DNA from: Acanthamoeba sp. SK_2022b
Taxonomy: Eukaryota > Discosea > Longamoebia > Acanthamoebidae
Length of the DNA stretch: 64,000 nucleotides
Direction: 5' to 3'
Assembly (NCBI GenBank): GCA_027943245.1
Contig: JANDJZ010000150.1
Coordinates: forward strand, 34,218-98,217
Translations under genes and position numbers: made by a program
The notes under the pieces: generated by a model
Told to the model about the DNA's origin: nothing
The model's input: the letters and a program-made list of their open reading frames with translations, nothing else
Databases searched by the model: none
Shown: one piece after another, positions 1-12,740 of the stretch
Layout of the letters: every line of letters begins with the position of its first letter
Numbering within the stretch: position 1 is the stretch's first letter

Positions 1-1700
1 TAGGCAGAGAAGTAGTTCCACACCCAGGTCAGCAGTTCAGGGTGAGTGCCATCGGGACCGGTGGCTCGGAAGAAATCCACCACCGTGCAGTCGATCCCGA
101 ACGATCGAAGCAGCGCTGCGCACTCCATCGATCCTGAAGAGAGATCGAGAAGCGGGGAAGGGTGAGTTAATGCGGTCCCGGCAAGGTACCGGAGCACGGA
201 TGCGGCAGGTGGGTAGAGTAGCAAGGCAAGTACCGATCCATTTCTTTCCGCCGGAGAGCGAGAAGCCTAATTGCTTGGCGCCCTCTTCGTCGTAGCCCCG
301 AGCCCAGGCCTGTTCGATGAAGGCCTGGATTACCGGTATGCTTGGAATGTGTCCCTTGCCCTCGAACAGCACCGCCTTGTAGACCTCGTTGCTCATGAGC
401 CCGGAGCACATCATTTGAATATTACCTACAGATACGACACGAAAGAACGAGAGTTGCGATGTGAGAAGGCTTGCACACTCAAAATCAGTTGCTGCGTCGT
501 GGACCAAATGCGTACGGTAGCCACAGCCCCAGCCATCGTCTCCCCGGCCGTAGGCGTAGTGAGAGGCAGCAGAGCAGATCATGACCTTGTCAATCCCATA
601 CATGCCCCGGCCCTGGTAGCAGGCCTTCAGAGCGGGTATGACATCTTATGTGCGAAGAGCACCACGGTGATGTCGTGTGGAGAATTAGTGATGACGGAAT
701 GCGGGTGCAACGTGTTATCAAGAAACGGTACCGGGGGTCAACGTCTCAGTATCGGGGCCCTGCATGAGCTGCATCAACTTGTCCTTCTTCTTGAAGGCTT
801 CCACCAGCGACAGTCGGTGCGCGCCACAGTCTCTACATCAAGCGTGGGGGCGATGAGCCCATAGGAAGCGCTACTAGGGAAAGGTCCTGTGCACATGGAA
901 GAGGGAGGGAGGGGGTACCGTTCGAGACTGCGTATATACTGCTTGACGTAGGCACCCTTCTGCACAGATGATGACTGGGAGGAAGAGGAGGCGGAGAGCG
1001 AGGGCGAGCCTATCGGCGAGTACTCGGCTTCTTCCAGGGCGCCATTGTATCGCTGCAAAAGGTCGAAGTCGTTGGCCTCTCGCTTGTCGTGTCGTTCTTT
1101 TTCTCCCTGACGCTAATGTCGTGGTCGAAATGATGAGCAAAAACCGCTTATGTTCTACATTCGGCAGGAAATTGCGCATAGAAATGCGATGAAAGTGAGG
1201 AGGGCGATGCAATGTACCAGCGCGCTTTCGATTTCGTGCAGTTGGAGATGCTCCTCCCACTCATCTGGTCGTATGACGCAGGTGCAATCCGGCAGGGGGC
1301 ATTTCATGGGCTTTGGTGGCGAGCTCCATCCGATAAAGCCATCTCCCTGTTGCACCTTGGCATTGCTCACATTATTATTATTTCGTCTATCATTTCTCAT
1401 CGTCGATTTCTCAGACGTTTTGTGTTTCTTCTGCTGGGGCTGCGACGGAGAGTCGAGAAAATGTTCACCAACATGAGTTGGCAGAGCATCCCTGGAGAAG
1501 TACTCGTAACAAATGGGGCATTGAGGTTGTGTAGGGCTGGAGTCTGATCCCGACGCATCCGCAGAAGAAGTCGATGTTGGGGGGGTGGGAGTTGAGGGAG
1601 GTGAAGTGTAGAGGAGAGAAGATGCGAAATTAGGGGAGGATGGCGAATTTGATGGAGGGGGCTGCCTATCCATCAAAGGATTCACCCGAGGACGTTTCAT
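1..1700 (-). CDS. C78-family peptidase, ZUFSP/ZUP1-like (3' end cut by window edge)
   Basis: Starts at ATG 1698-1700 (MKRPRVNP) and runs off the left edge. Exon 1 (about 1218-1700) is Ser/Pro-rich and carries two C2H2 zinc-finger-like pieces: CPICYEYFSRDALPTHVGEH and CPLPDCTC followed by WEEHLQLH. Later exons give a linker (about 912-1090), a piece containing EAFKKKDKLMQLMQ (about 740-845), and the peptidase core. The core includes GDDGWGCGYR (about 510-545) with the predicted catalytic Cys, then HIPSIPVIQAFIEQAW and FGIDCTVVDFF near the edge. This order (zinc fingers, then DKGWGCGYRN-like core) is that of ZUFSP, a K63-linked-ubiquitin deubiquitinase related to UFM1 proteases; plain UFSP1/2 lack these fingers. 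The His/Asp part of the active site should lie beyond position 1. Function is by family; the K63 preference is inferred. Confidence 0.82.
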
Positions 1701-2071
1701 TCGAAGTTACGTTCTTGATCCAATTCTGTTGTGTTGCGCACAGCCCACCCACACCCTGCGCCAGCCACATTTTGGTTGCGTTCTCTTTCCTGGTGGATGA
1801 CCTTCCCGCGCAAATTTCCTCACGCACATGCGCACCAACTTGTTTTTTCGTTAACGCGCTTCCAATTTTTCCCCTTTTGCTGGTCAGCCACTGGCGGTGT
1901 CATTGGAATGTTCGGTATTATGGTTACACTACAAACCCGAGTTGTGCCCAGTCTCAACCCGTGAGTTTTCTTAACCAAAAGCCGTACGCACGAGAAAGCT
2001 TACGCGCTCAGGTACAGAACTCAAACAACACGCCGCTGAGAACACACAAGGCGTCGTTTCCCTGGTGCGGC
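1701..2071. other. Intergenic, upstream of the C78 peptidase gene
   Basis: Lies between the stop of the cupin gene (2072) and the start of the peptidase gene (1700), both on the minus strand. It must hold the 3' UTR of the first and the promoter of the second. No gene, RNA or clear motif is visible; short open frames here have no recognisable protein. Confidence 0.5.
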
Positions 2072-2729
2072 TCAGGCCAGCTCCCCGTCCTGGACCGAAA
2101 GAAGAGCGCAGATAGGTTGCAGTTGAGAGAGGAGAGCGGAAAAAACAACCACGGAAAAGGTGTGCAACCTGGGCGCGTACCTCGAGCGGGAGGAAAAGGG
2201 AGAAGCGCTGCTGGTCGTCTACTGCTTGGGATTTGTGGCCCTTGCCCCACGTGTCCTCGACGAGAAACACCTCACCCGCTCCAATCCGTCTTTTCTCGCC
2301 ATCGCTTACTTCCACCTCTACGCTCGCATTCAAGTTAACGATCAACTGTAAGCCCCCTGGTGAGATTATGGACCACGGAAGCGATGCAGCATTGCCGACG
2401 CCATCAAAAGACGAGGACCTTCATTCTTTTCCATTTGGGTGTATGAAAACGTACCTGCCGGCAAGGCGCGTGGTGCCAGTCGTAGTTATAGGTCGCTGGG
2501 GTGGTGCGGAAGCGAGCACCATTTACCTTGATCAGCTCAGACAGAGTGCCGATTTCGCCACTTGTCTCTGCGTTCTGGTGAGGGTAACGATTTTAGGTTG
2601 TTCAATCTCTCTTTTTTCATTCTTTGGGAAGGGGCCGTGGCACACGATTGTCTTCTCTCCAAAGTGGCTCTCTCCATCTGCCGACACATAGATCGTGGTG
2701 ATCTTCCACCCGCTGCTAGTGTGTTCCAT
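2072..2729 (-). CDS. Small cupin-domain protein
   Basis: Four exons on the minus strand. ATG is 2727-2729 (MEHTSSGWKITTIYVSADGE); a longer upstream frame opens only with TTG, so this ATG is preferred. Exon 2 (about 2467-2569) reads GARFRTTPATYNYDWHHAPC, exon 3 (about 2181-2348) reads LIVNLNASVEVEVSDGEKRR then GAGEVFLVEDTWGKGH, and a very short last exon ends DGELA and TGA at 2072-2074. The total is about 140 aa. The pattern ADGESHF...DYDWH.AP.RQ...G.VEVEV.DGE.R...GD...EDT.GKGH is typical of a bacterial-type single cupin family of unknown substrate. Residues such as the His in YDWHHAP and GKGH may bind metal. The enzymatic role is unknown. Confidence 0.75.
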
Positions 2730-2900
2730 CCAAAAAATCTTGCTAGAGAAGGCTGTGGGCGTGGGGTGTGAATTGAATAGTTGTAGCAATTCTCCGCCTG
2801 GAGCAGAGTACAGCGATCCTGCGACCTCGCGTCCCGTTGGCCGCTGCCGTGCGCAGGGCGCCGAAGACAAGAGAGTGAGGGAGAGAAGAGAATGGAGAGC

Positions 2901-5537
2901 TTACAGCTCGTCATGCTGGTCCTCCTCGCTGACGGCGAGGGGCTGACCCTTCAGGTTGCTGTGAAAAGGCAAGAGAGACGGACAACGATGAGCAGAGGGA
3001 GATGAGAGGGCAAGGAGAAAGACAGGCGTACGTGGCATGCTCGTTCAGGAAGGCAACGAAGGCGTCAGCGGTCCTAGCGCCCTCGTAGGTCACGGGCTTG
3101 TCCTGCACGCAGCACGGCCGGTTAGAAAGATGAAGAAGCAGGCTGCGGTCCTTGCTCAGGCGGCAGGCGATGATGCGGGGAGGTGAGGGAGGGAGGGAGA
3201 GCCAAACCTTGCTGCCAGCGGGGAAGAAGACGATCGTGGGGAATCCCTTCACCGCAACGTGGTCGTTATCGTTCGTGGTCGAGTCCATCTTGGCAATGAC
3301 GACCTTGTCGTTGTCGGCGAAGCGCTTGCCGAGCTGCTCGTAGATCGGCTCCAGGCTCTTGCAGTGACCGCACCCTTCCATGACCAACACAACAACGTCA
3401 GCAAGGAGGGGCGACATAACAGCCGTAGTTGAGAGAGGCGTACAGGGGGCGTAGAACTCGACGAGAACGTCCTTGTCGTTATTGATGACGAGGTCATCGA
3501 AGGTGGTGCCGACGAGAATGGTGACGGGGCCGTCGTTGGTCGCGGGAGCCTCGTCCGACTATTTCGTACGCCAACCGTCAGTTCACCTTCACAGCTTTCG
3601 TGAGAAAGTCGCAAAACACGCACCTTGAAGTGGGGGGTAATGGTGCCGTCAAGCACGCCGTCGACGAAGTTCTTCAGAGCCTCCTCGGTGATGACGGTTT
3701 CCTCGGGAAGGAGGAACGTCTTCTCGCGCTGGGGAGCCATGATCACTGCAGCAACGAGAAGGGTGAGCCAAGCCGCGGCAGACGCCCTCAATGGCCTTGG
3801 CCAATTGGTCGGAAAGGGGTAGGGGGGGGGGCGTACGGGCAGCGGGGAAATGCTTGCCGCTGAGGCCGAACTGGGTGACGCGGGGGAAGAACTCCTTGCT
3901 GTTGCGCAGCGAAGAACAACATTCAACCGATTGGATATATCAGTACGCGCCCAACCAGATAACAATGCAATTTGGGCGTTCACGAATGAAACAAAGAGCC
4001 ATGAAGATCAGATTTAAAAAGCTCGATTTGGTGTTCCTCACAGGCAATCGGACCAATTATTGTTTTCATCATACATGCTCCCCAACAAGCAGCGAGAAAG
4101 AATAAGACAAGCACACACCTACACAGTGCAGCGGGTGGGGAGAGACGTACGTAAGGTAGACGAAGCCGACCTTGTCGGAGTACTCCTTGGCCAGCTTGTT
4201 GGCGGAGGTGTCGATGGGATTCCAGACGTCCTCCTCGGTGACATCGGCGACGATCAGGAGTATGTACTCGAGGCCGCGCTTCATGAGACGGGCCCACGAG
4301 ACGGGGGCAGGCTCCTGTACACGGGGACGACGTGCCACGAAGTGCGAGCATGAGAAGGCGGACACGCATGCCCCACCACAAGCACAGCGTGACGTACGAA
4401 GTAGGGGAAGCCGTGGGCAGCAACGAGGCTGACGATGGCGGGCTCGGTGACCTCACCCTCAAGGGCAAGGGGCTCATCGAAGGATCTGTAGAGCTTCACT
4501 GTGTCGACCTTCTCACCGGCCCTGCGTTACGAGGTGGGATTAGCGTTGGAGAGGGTTGGGCGGCGTCGGGGGAGAGACAAGCCAGGGGTCCAGTGGCACT
4601 GCTGCGGGGACGTACTCTTTGATGAGGTCATCGGAGAGGATGTCAATGAAGGTGAAGCTTTCGGTCTGAGGGCTCTGTGCGGCGGCGACGAACGCCTTGT
4701 GGGCTGAGCAAGAGGAGAGAGGAAGGTCAGACGATTCAAGACAACAGCCTGCGGCCAACACACTCGCGTACCGTCGGAGTCCTTCTCGAAGAATCCTACG
4801 ACGGCGTTGCCAGCGGCAATGTGGGCGTCGAGCTGAGCCTTGTCAGTGAGGGTGTGGGTGGGGGGTCCGCTCCTCTTCTTCACCCAAGCGACAATACCTG
4901 TGAGATACCGAACGTGGAAAAAATCGAATAAGGATTATTAAGAAAGAGGCAGCCCGCATGTCCTGTGCAGCGGAAGAGAGGTCCAGGAAGAGTGGTACCG
5001 GCGGCATCCCGAGGGCCGTTGTATTCAGAGGGCTGGCCGTTCCTGAGCCAGTGCAGAGTAGGGTAACCCTGAACCTGGAACTGCTGGCATGTGTCTTGAT
5101 TGGCAGTGCAGTCGACCTTGGCGAGCTTGATGGGGCTTCCCTCTTCAGCGAGCTGATCAGCAGCCTTCTCATACCTGAACGACCAAAATCAGAAGAAGAA
5201 AATGTTACATGTGTTCGATTGCAAAAAAATGAATTTGATTTCGAACGAAACCTCCATTTCTCTTTCTTGAAAATGAAAAGAGAAAATGAAATGCGAACGC
5301 GCCCGGATGCGACAGAGCTCGCTCGGCGGGAGAGAAAAGAGGGATCACGTACTCGGGAGCAAGCTGCTTGCAGTGGCCGCACCAGGGGGCGAAAAACTCG
5401 GCGAGTACGAATTCATTACCGGCGACGAAGTCGTTGAAGGACGCGTCAGTGAGATCGGCGACATTGGACTTTCCGGCCTGCAGAGAGGCGACGAAGCCCA
5501 GGAGGCAGAAAGCCGCAAACAGGAACTTGCCGTTCAT
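2901..5537 (-). CDS. Protein disulfide isomerase, HDEL-tailed
   Basis: Multi-exon minus-strand gene. ATG 5535-5537 begins a signal peptide ([20 protein letters not shown]), followed by thioredoxin domain a with [16 protein letters not shown]; the exon junction falls inside [14 protein letters not shown]. Next come the b and b' domains ([10 protein letters not shown]..., [20 protein letters not shown]) and the a' domain, whose WCGHC is split by an intron (VLVEFYAP, then [20 protein letters not shown]). The C-terminus is SEEDQHDEL followed by TAA at 2901-2903, an ER-retention signal. Domain order a-b-b'-a' and two CGHC sites make this a classical PDI that forms and isomerises disulfides in the ER lumen. 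It diverges head-to-head from the Zn2Cys6 gene to its right. A second, different PDI lies at 13313. Confidence 0.95.
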
Positions 5538-5914
5538 CTGATTGGTAAAAAGTGATCGTGCCGCGTGTTAGCGTTGTCGAACTTTTTAGAGACTAAAAGA
5601 GATGCGCTCTTGAAGGCCGCGTGGTTCGCAGTGGTGCGGCAGTAGTGTTGGGCGGTGGGAGGTGTGCCTTTTGCTGTGTGGTGGACGAAGGAAAAGGACA
5701 AACGCTGGCTCGCGACAGAAAAGTACACGTCGCAACGCTCGTGACGCGGCACGGACCAAATATTGTGCGTGCACCATCGTGCGCGATTTGCGCAGCAGTG
5801 GAAAGAAATGTGAGGAAACGAAAGGAAACCGCAGCAACTTCTGGCGCTCGTCCCGGCAGACGAAGAAGGACACCCCGCCAACAATTGGCCGTGCCATCAA
5901 CAAATTGGCCGTGG
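5538..5914. promoter_or_regulatory. Divergent promoter region between PDI and Zn2Cys6 factor
   Basis: The 377 bp between two head-to-head start codons must contain both promoters and 5' leaders. I see no clear TATA box or unfolded-protein-response element and no supported gene. Open frames here are not homologous to anything I recognise. Confidence 0.5.
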
Positions 5915-8797
5915 ATGGAGCATACCGCGAGGGAAGGCGAAGGCAACGCGCCAGCAGAAAGGAAAACAACAGAGGGGGGAGAGCAAACGAAGCAGCCCGT
6001 GGACAGGGCGTGCTTGCCCTGCCGGCTCAGCCACTTGGCCTGTGACTCGTACCTTTCCGCCCTTTCTTGGAGGGCTTTTTCCTGTCTTGTGCCTGTCTTA
6101 TCTCATCTTGCCCTCTTCGCGTTCTCCGCCCAGGAGCCGGCCGTGCAAGAGATGCACGAGTTCAGGGAAGGCAGCGCAATGCGTTGACCCCGAGCGCCGC
6201 AGGCGCGGACGTCCTCGCAAGAACCGGGCCCAGGATGACAGCAACACAGAGCCTGGTGTGCTACAGGGCCAGGGCTATTTTTCTCAGCAGCCACAGCATC
6301 CACAGCAGCCACTTCACCCACAACATCAGCTCCACTACCCGCCAGTGCATGCGCAGGTGCCACTGCAATCCCAGCCTCAGTTCAGGCCGTATCCTCAGCC
6401 CACCATACCGTACGCTGCTACATTTCCTCTTCCTTCTTCCTCCTCGTCTTCATCATCGTCGTCGGCTTCTTCTTCATCGCACGCCTCTTCGATTCCCGCT
6501 CCTTCGCAACAGCGCGCCCATGTGTCGAGCGCCGCGTTCTCCTTTCCTCCTCATCCGAGCACCTATCAATCGGGTGGCACGACCTTTCCACCTTCGCCTT
6601 CGCCTTCGCCGCAAGCCCTACCCTTTCCCTTTCCGCCCTTTGCTCTGAATGGCGCGGGGTCCCACTCCCCACCGTCCTTTCCCGCAGGTATTTCTCTCGC
6701 TCGACTTCGTGCTCCCTCCCTCAACTGCAGCCCACACGAGCTCACACTCCCGTGTCGTGATGCCCCACGTGCGTGCGTGTGCGGCAACGATTGGCCACTA
6801 GGGATGCTCCCGCCTTTCCCTCCTTTTCCTCTGCACTCCAAGCCCGCCGATCAACCGCCCTTTACGTCGTCGTCTTCGAGCGCCGAGTCGACTAGCAGCG
6901 CGGGCGCTGCCGCCCGAAGTGACGGCAAGAAGGCTAGGCGGAGCGGCCATCAGTCGCCGCCGTCGCCGTCGCCGTCAGGGTCCTCGTCTTCGCCAGTCGA
7001 CTCCGCGTCAGGCGATCCCACAGCTCCTGACATCGAGGGTCTTCTGGGCATCCTTGTGGGCCAGGTTCGTGATCTCAAGGACAGCCTCAAGGGCGTCCAG
7101 AAGGAGCTCAAGGCGGTCAACAAGAGGCAGAAGATGTTTGAAGACCACCACAAGCAGCTCAAGGAGCGCGTCGAGCTGCTCATTCCGCTGATCGCGGCCC
7201 GCGCCGGCGTACAGCCCTCATCGGAGGGCGGCACCTCTCCACCGTCCTCCTCATCGTCGCCCGAGCAAATGCTACCAAAGTCCACCACCCACCCGCACAT
7301 TCCGGCCATTCCTTTCCCGCTGCCGCGCAGCATGCCTCGCACGCGGGCTGAAATACTCGAATATTTCCCCTTGCTGAAGAACTATGAGGAGCTCTACTCT
7401 CCCAATGCGCCGTTCGTTATCGACGAGTTCAGGTAACCGCGCTCCCCTCTCCGCGCGTTCGCCCAGCAGGGGCGTCAACGTACACCTCACTCACATATTA
7501 GTTGTTGTTGTTCTGGTCACACGCAGCAAACCCATCGCGATTGTGCTCTTCGTGAGTCCCATCGAAGCTCTCGCGCACCGATTTGTTCCCCCGATTTATA
7601 TTTACGTCAATGACGCCTTCTGCAATCTCCTGCGCTATCCCTTGGTATGTGGCGAGCCCATCCTCGTTTCTTCGATCGCCACCGACGTCTATTGTCGATG
7701 CATGTGTGAAGTGAGGGTCTGGCTCTCTGACGCGCACGTGCACGCACACACATGCCAACGCAGAGCGAGATATTGGCGTGTCCCGTGACCAAGTTCTCTA
7801 TGCCGTCCGAGGACAACAGGGCCAACATCATGGCCATGCTGACCGAAGCCCGGCCGAACGGCTTTTCGTCGGTTTCCAAGTTTTCGCCCTACGCCATCAA
7901 GCGAGACGGGACTGTGATGAAACTGCACGGCCGGCACCAACTGTTCTTCAACGAAACAGCTCAGGTACAGCCCATACACACACGCACACCAACTCTCGCC
8001 CTCTCTCTCACATAATCTGCTCGCGCTGCTGCGTGTACACGCAGCCAAAGTGGGGAGTGATGGTGGTGGATAGCGTGGCCGACGAGAACGTGTTCGTGGA
8101 GGTGCGGAAGATCGCGCTGCAGACGCTGCTCAACGAAATCGCCGCCTCGCGCGGCTCCATTGCGTCCGGCGGTGGGCCGATGCCTTACTTCCCCCCAAGT
8201 TTCTCGAGAGACTTCCCGCTCCCCTTCCCCTTCCCCGATCACTCGTCGGCGTTGATGCCCGCGTCGCCGATGCGCCCCTCGCTGCCGATGGCCATCCCCT
8301 TCTCTGCCGCCTCGGGGAAGAGGAAGCGTTCGGACGATGACCTATGCAATGGCGGTGGCGCTGCTGCCGAGGGCGTGACTTCGGGCAACGATGAGATGGT
8401 GGTGCCCGAGATGCCGGACGTCGGCTTCGGAAACTTCACCCCATCGACCCCGCCAGCGCTCTTTCAGATGCAGGGACTCTTCTCGCCGTCGCCACCGATG
8501 CTTGGCGATGGTCAAGGCGAACCCAACGCAGCGCCCGGAGGGGGCGCAGGCGTCAGGCGCTCAGAGGACAGCGAGCGGGCCGAACTGCGGGACCTGTTGG
8601 CAGGCATCCTGTCGTCGCCCATGCCCTCGCCTTCGCTGTCGTCGCTGGCCTTCCCCTCGGGCGTGGGCGACGGCGACGCACAGAACGCGCAGTACTTCAA
8701 CTTTGGCACGAGCATCATCACGCCGGTGGCCTCCCCGCCGCCCTCCTCGCCCATGTACAGCATCATGCAGGCCCTGCGCGGAGACCGACGGGACTGA
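5915..8797 (+). CDS. Zn2Cys6 (fungal-type) transcription factor with PAS-like domain
   Basis: ATG 5915 (MEHTAREGEGNAPAERK). The first exons join across an intron at about 6049-6131 to give a Zn2Cys6 cluster: RACLPCRLSHLACDS, then RPCKRCTSSGKAAQCV, so six Cys in C-x2-C-x6-C-(n)-C-x2-C-x8-C order. A basic ERRRRGRPRKN stretch resembling an AT-hook follows. A long Gln/Pro/Ser-rich region leads to a short heptad segment (about 7060-7190, DLKDSLKGVQKELKAVNKRQ), which may dimerise. A PAS-like segment follows: PIYIYVNDAFCNLLRYPLSE and SKFSPYAIKRDGT. The C-terminus is Pro/Ser-rich, with stop TGA 8795-8797. It is predicted to be a nuclear DNA-binding regulator. Zn2Cys6 proteins are mainly fungal but are known from amoebozoans. 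Targets are unknown. Confidence 0.85.
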
Positions 8798-9072
8798 CCA
8801 CTTCACGTCTGTATTGTTTAATAAGAAACCACTATGTGCATAGTCGTCACGTGAGGAAGGGAGATCGTCCTCTACGCTTTCTCTTTCTTGTAGTGTCGGG
8901 ATAAATCCGGCCATCCACCAATGAGAGGCTTGAACAGCACCGGGGACGAGATCTGATGAGTTGTCTGGCCAAGTGCTGTCCCCAACTGATTTGCTGACTG
9001 TGGGCGAGATTGCCCGATCGCAAGCCAACAATCACCCAGGGCTACCCTGGGGGCGGGGATTGGTTTCGAAAG

Positions 9073-12000
9073 ATGGAGGGCAACGCAAGTTATCGGGGGC
9101 GATCGCCCATTCGAAATGGGCAACGACTTGCAGTGATAGCCTCGATTTTCATAATCTGCACATGTTTTCTTGCGAACGCGACGGCCAAGTTCCAAATGGA
9201 CAGTGCAGCGATGACTGGCGAGGAATTGAACCGAATTGAGGACGCTTCGTTCGAGGGCGAGGGCGAGGGCGGTCCTGCGGACTCCTTCGACATTCATGAC
9301 CTGAGACGTGGGTGTCCCATCTTCCACATCAGCCCCACATTTTTTTTATTAATTATTTTTAATCAAAAAATATTCCTTGTTCAGAGAATCCGCTGGTGAA
9401 GGTGTACAACACGACCGTGTACTGGCATGGCGGCAACAACGGTGGAGCAGACTGCAGCAAGTGTGGCGAAATCGAACCCAACGCCACCTTTGTTGCTCCC
9501 GACTACGCCTGCAACATGGAGAGTTTTCCCCCACCGGCCTCTCCAGGTATGATAAGCGGTTGCCCCCAAGCACGCGCTTGCCAAAGAGCTCGCTATTGAC
9601 GGGCACTGTGTCTATGTGTCTACACTACTCGCTTGCATCTGTCCCTAGGGGATTGGAACAACGGCACGAAGCAGTTCTTCCTCGGGGTGGACCCGTCGCG
9701 CATAGTCACGCAGGTCAATCTCACCATGCACGGCCGTTTTCGCTGCCCTATCTCGAGCAAGAGCGCGCCACCCACTATCCTCAACATTCTCGTCGAGGTA
9801 GACCAGCGCGCACGCACACACACGAGCATACACACCTCTCGTCAGCCCAGCTGGCGCTGACAATCGATCTCGCATTCGTGCGTGTCGCGTGAGTAATGCA
9901 GTCTGCTGCGATCACGCAGGAGCCCCTCGACTACGCGGCATGCCTCGATTGCAAATTCTGTGACATCTGCGACAGCTGTATGACCACTGTGCAGGTGGTC
10001 GGCACCGAATTCGAGACCTGGCCTACCAGCTGGAACTACATCAACAACGTATGCGTACCTCGCCACGTCAATGTGAAACTCGCCGTTTGGAAGATTACGC
10101 TTGAACTCATCTTGGGTGCGCGTGCATCGGAATTCTGGCTGCAGAATACCATCAACGTCCGCGTGTTGTCTGGTCTCGTGTGCTTGTATGCGATCGAAAT
10201 CTATGCCGAGACCGTCCCGGCCCACCTGCCCATTACGACCATCATCACGACCTGTACGTGCCTCTTTCCTTCCTACCATTGCGCCCGTCCGTTCCATTTC
10301 TTAAACGTTTTAATTACTTCATTATTTATTATTAACAAATATGTGACCTGACCTGCAGCCAATACAAGCACGAGCACCGGCACCACGGGGGGCGGCGGAG
10401 GCGACAACGACGGGGACTTCAAGATGCCCATTTGGGGATTCGGTAACGGCCAGCCCCCAAGACATTGCGTTGACATATTTACGCTCATAACCAAATATTT
10501 CGTTGAATTCGGACGCAAGTCCAATCGTCCCTCTCCCTCTCTCTCTCTCTCTCTCTCACACGCACGCTCACATGTGCTTTCTATCTGAACAGCGCTCATT
10601 GGGGCAAGCAGCTTCTTCTGTTGCGCGTCGATCGTTATATGGATCACCTTTGTGACCGTGAGACGCATCCGTCGACGCCGACGCTATGGCACAATCCAAG
10701 GTACTCCCCGTTCATACTTCAGACAGCTGTCACGGCTCTAAATGCTCGCGTGTGTTGTGTGACTAGACGACGAAGAGAAGAAGGCTGGCTGCTGCGACTG
10801 CCTCGGGCCCGTGGTTGACACTGAGACAGAGAGCGACTATGGAGACTACGAATACACCGGGCGTCCTGCCTGTATGCCTCCTCTCTTCTGCCATAGCTAC
10901 ATGTGGAACTTTTCCCAATCTCTCCTTTCCTCGCAGCTATCTACGCGAGCATCGATGTCAACGAAGTGGGCGAGGACACCCGGCGGCTGCTTGGTATCCC
11001 GACCGGCGGCGAGATGGGCAGCGCAGGTAACCCCTACGTTGAGCCCGTGCCGTGCTGCACACGCACATCGTGAATTCACTCCCTCTCCCGAACGCCTGTG
11101 GCGGCCCTCTGTCCTCAACAGAACGGAAGGCGCTCCTCAAAATTTCCCATCGGGGCAAGCTGCGAATGTCGGGTCAGAACCACCGCAAGGAGTCCTCTGG
11201 CAAGCGCTCGCAACGGCACAAGAAATCGCAGGACGGCCTGGTCAAGCAGATGGATTACGGCGAGATCGTCTTGGGCGAGCGCGTGGGCAAGGGCAGTTAC
11301 GGGGAGGTTCGTTTGCTTGTCCGCCCACCGTCCGCTCTTGAACGTTCGAGCTTACTCGCGCGCTCTCTCCGCCGGGCCCTATGTATGGCGACAGGTCTTT
11401 AAGGGGACGTGGCGAGGCACGGAGGTAGCCGTGAAGAAGCTGCCTTATTATTTTGAACAGCTCGAGGACAAGGAGCAGCAGAAGACGTTTTTGGAGGGCT
11501 TCATCCAGGAGACGCAGCTCATGAAGTGACGTCCCCGCTCGATGCCGCCACCCGCGGCTTCATCCCACCCTTTCCTCTCCTTCTCTTCTCAAGCTTGCCT
11601 TGCCCGCTGACCCGCTAGTCACTTCTCTCTTTGTGTTCCCTTTCTATCCTCACAGGACGCTGCGGCACCCGAACGTCATCCAGCTCTTTGCGTCTTTCAC
11701 TCATCCTGAGGTCATGATCGTCATGGAGTTCATGGCGAAGGGGTACCGCTACCGTCCGCTGCTCTTCTTCATTCCGTCGTCGTTGTCGTCGTTCTCATCT
11801 CTTCTCACTCTCCAATTATTATTCACAACACGAGCGCAGTTCGCTGTACCAAATCTTGCACGACAAGTCGGTCGATCTGTCGTGGGATCTCCGACGCCAG
11901 ATCCTGCTTGATGCCGCGCGTGGGATGACCTATCTCCACAAGTCCCAGCCCGTCATCGTGCATCGCGATCTCAAATCGGTACACCGCACAGCCCGCTCTT

Positions 12001-12740
12001 CCCCTCATTTTGCCACTCACCCCTGCACCACAATCGTACGACTGGCGTTGGCGTAATCGCGGGTGTAATCTGTCAGCATAACTTGTTGGTGGGCGAGCAC
12101 TGGCGATGCAAGGTGAGCGATTTCGGACTCTCCCGCATGCTGACGGCGATGGACACCATGACCTCCTGCGGCACGCCGTCGTGGGTTCGTTTTTCCCGCA
12201 TCATGTCCCCATCCCATCCTTTCTCACCGTTGTACATTCACCCATCAGACTGCACCTGAAGTGCTCAGAGGCGAGAAATACACGGAGAAGTGCGATGTGG
12301 TACGTCCCTGCCCTGATCTCCCAAATCCATTCATTGTCTCGTCCTTTTTTTTGGCGACGTGCTGACCAACCAAACCAAACCAAAAAAATAAAAAAAATAA
12401 AAAAATAATAAAACAAAATAACAAATAACAATACACACAGTATTCGTTCGGTATCGTTTTGTGGGAGTGCGTCACGCGCATGACACCACACGAGGGCATC
12501 CCCCACTTCCAGGTGGTCTTCCAAGTCGGCACTCAGGGCCTCCGACCAGGTACCCTCCCACACTCCTCTTCTTCGTCGCGTCGAACCGTCTGTGGCGCTC
12601 ACGCCCACTCCTCTGCGCCCACAGACCTCCCCGGGGACACGCCGCACCACTGGGCTCGCCTGACGGCCGACTGCTGGGCAGAGGACCCCGACGCTCGACC
12701 GAGCTTTGAAGAGATCCTCGACCGACTTCAGAAGTTTTAG
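9073..12740 (+). CDS. Transmembrane receptor-like protein kinase (TKL type)
   Basis: ATG 9073 (MEGNASYRGRSPIRNGQR) with a hydrophobic signal-anchor AVIASIFIICTCFLANA; an upstream extension starts only at TTG. The ectodomain is Cys-rich (CSKCGEIEP, ACLDCKFCDICDSC) with several N-x-S/T sites. A TM helix at about 10593-10655 (ALIGASSFFCCASIVIWITF) is followed by the stop-transfer RRIRRRRR. The cytosolic kinase shows the Gly loop GERVGKGSYGEVFKGTW, VAVKK, VIVHRDLKSHNLLVG, VSDFGLSRM, GTPSWTAPEVLRGEKY and DVYSFGIVLWE. It ends EILDRLQKF with TAG 12738-12740. All catalytic motifs are intact. HRDLKSHN and GTPSWTAPE are TKL (Raf/DRK-like) signatures, so Ser/Thr or dual specificity is likely. The ligand is unknown; environmental or prey sensing is a guess. 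Confidence 0.9.
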
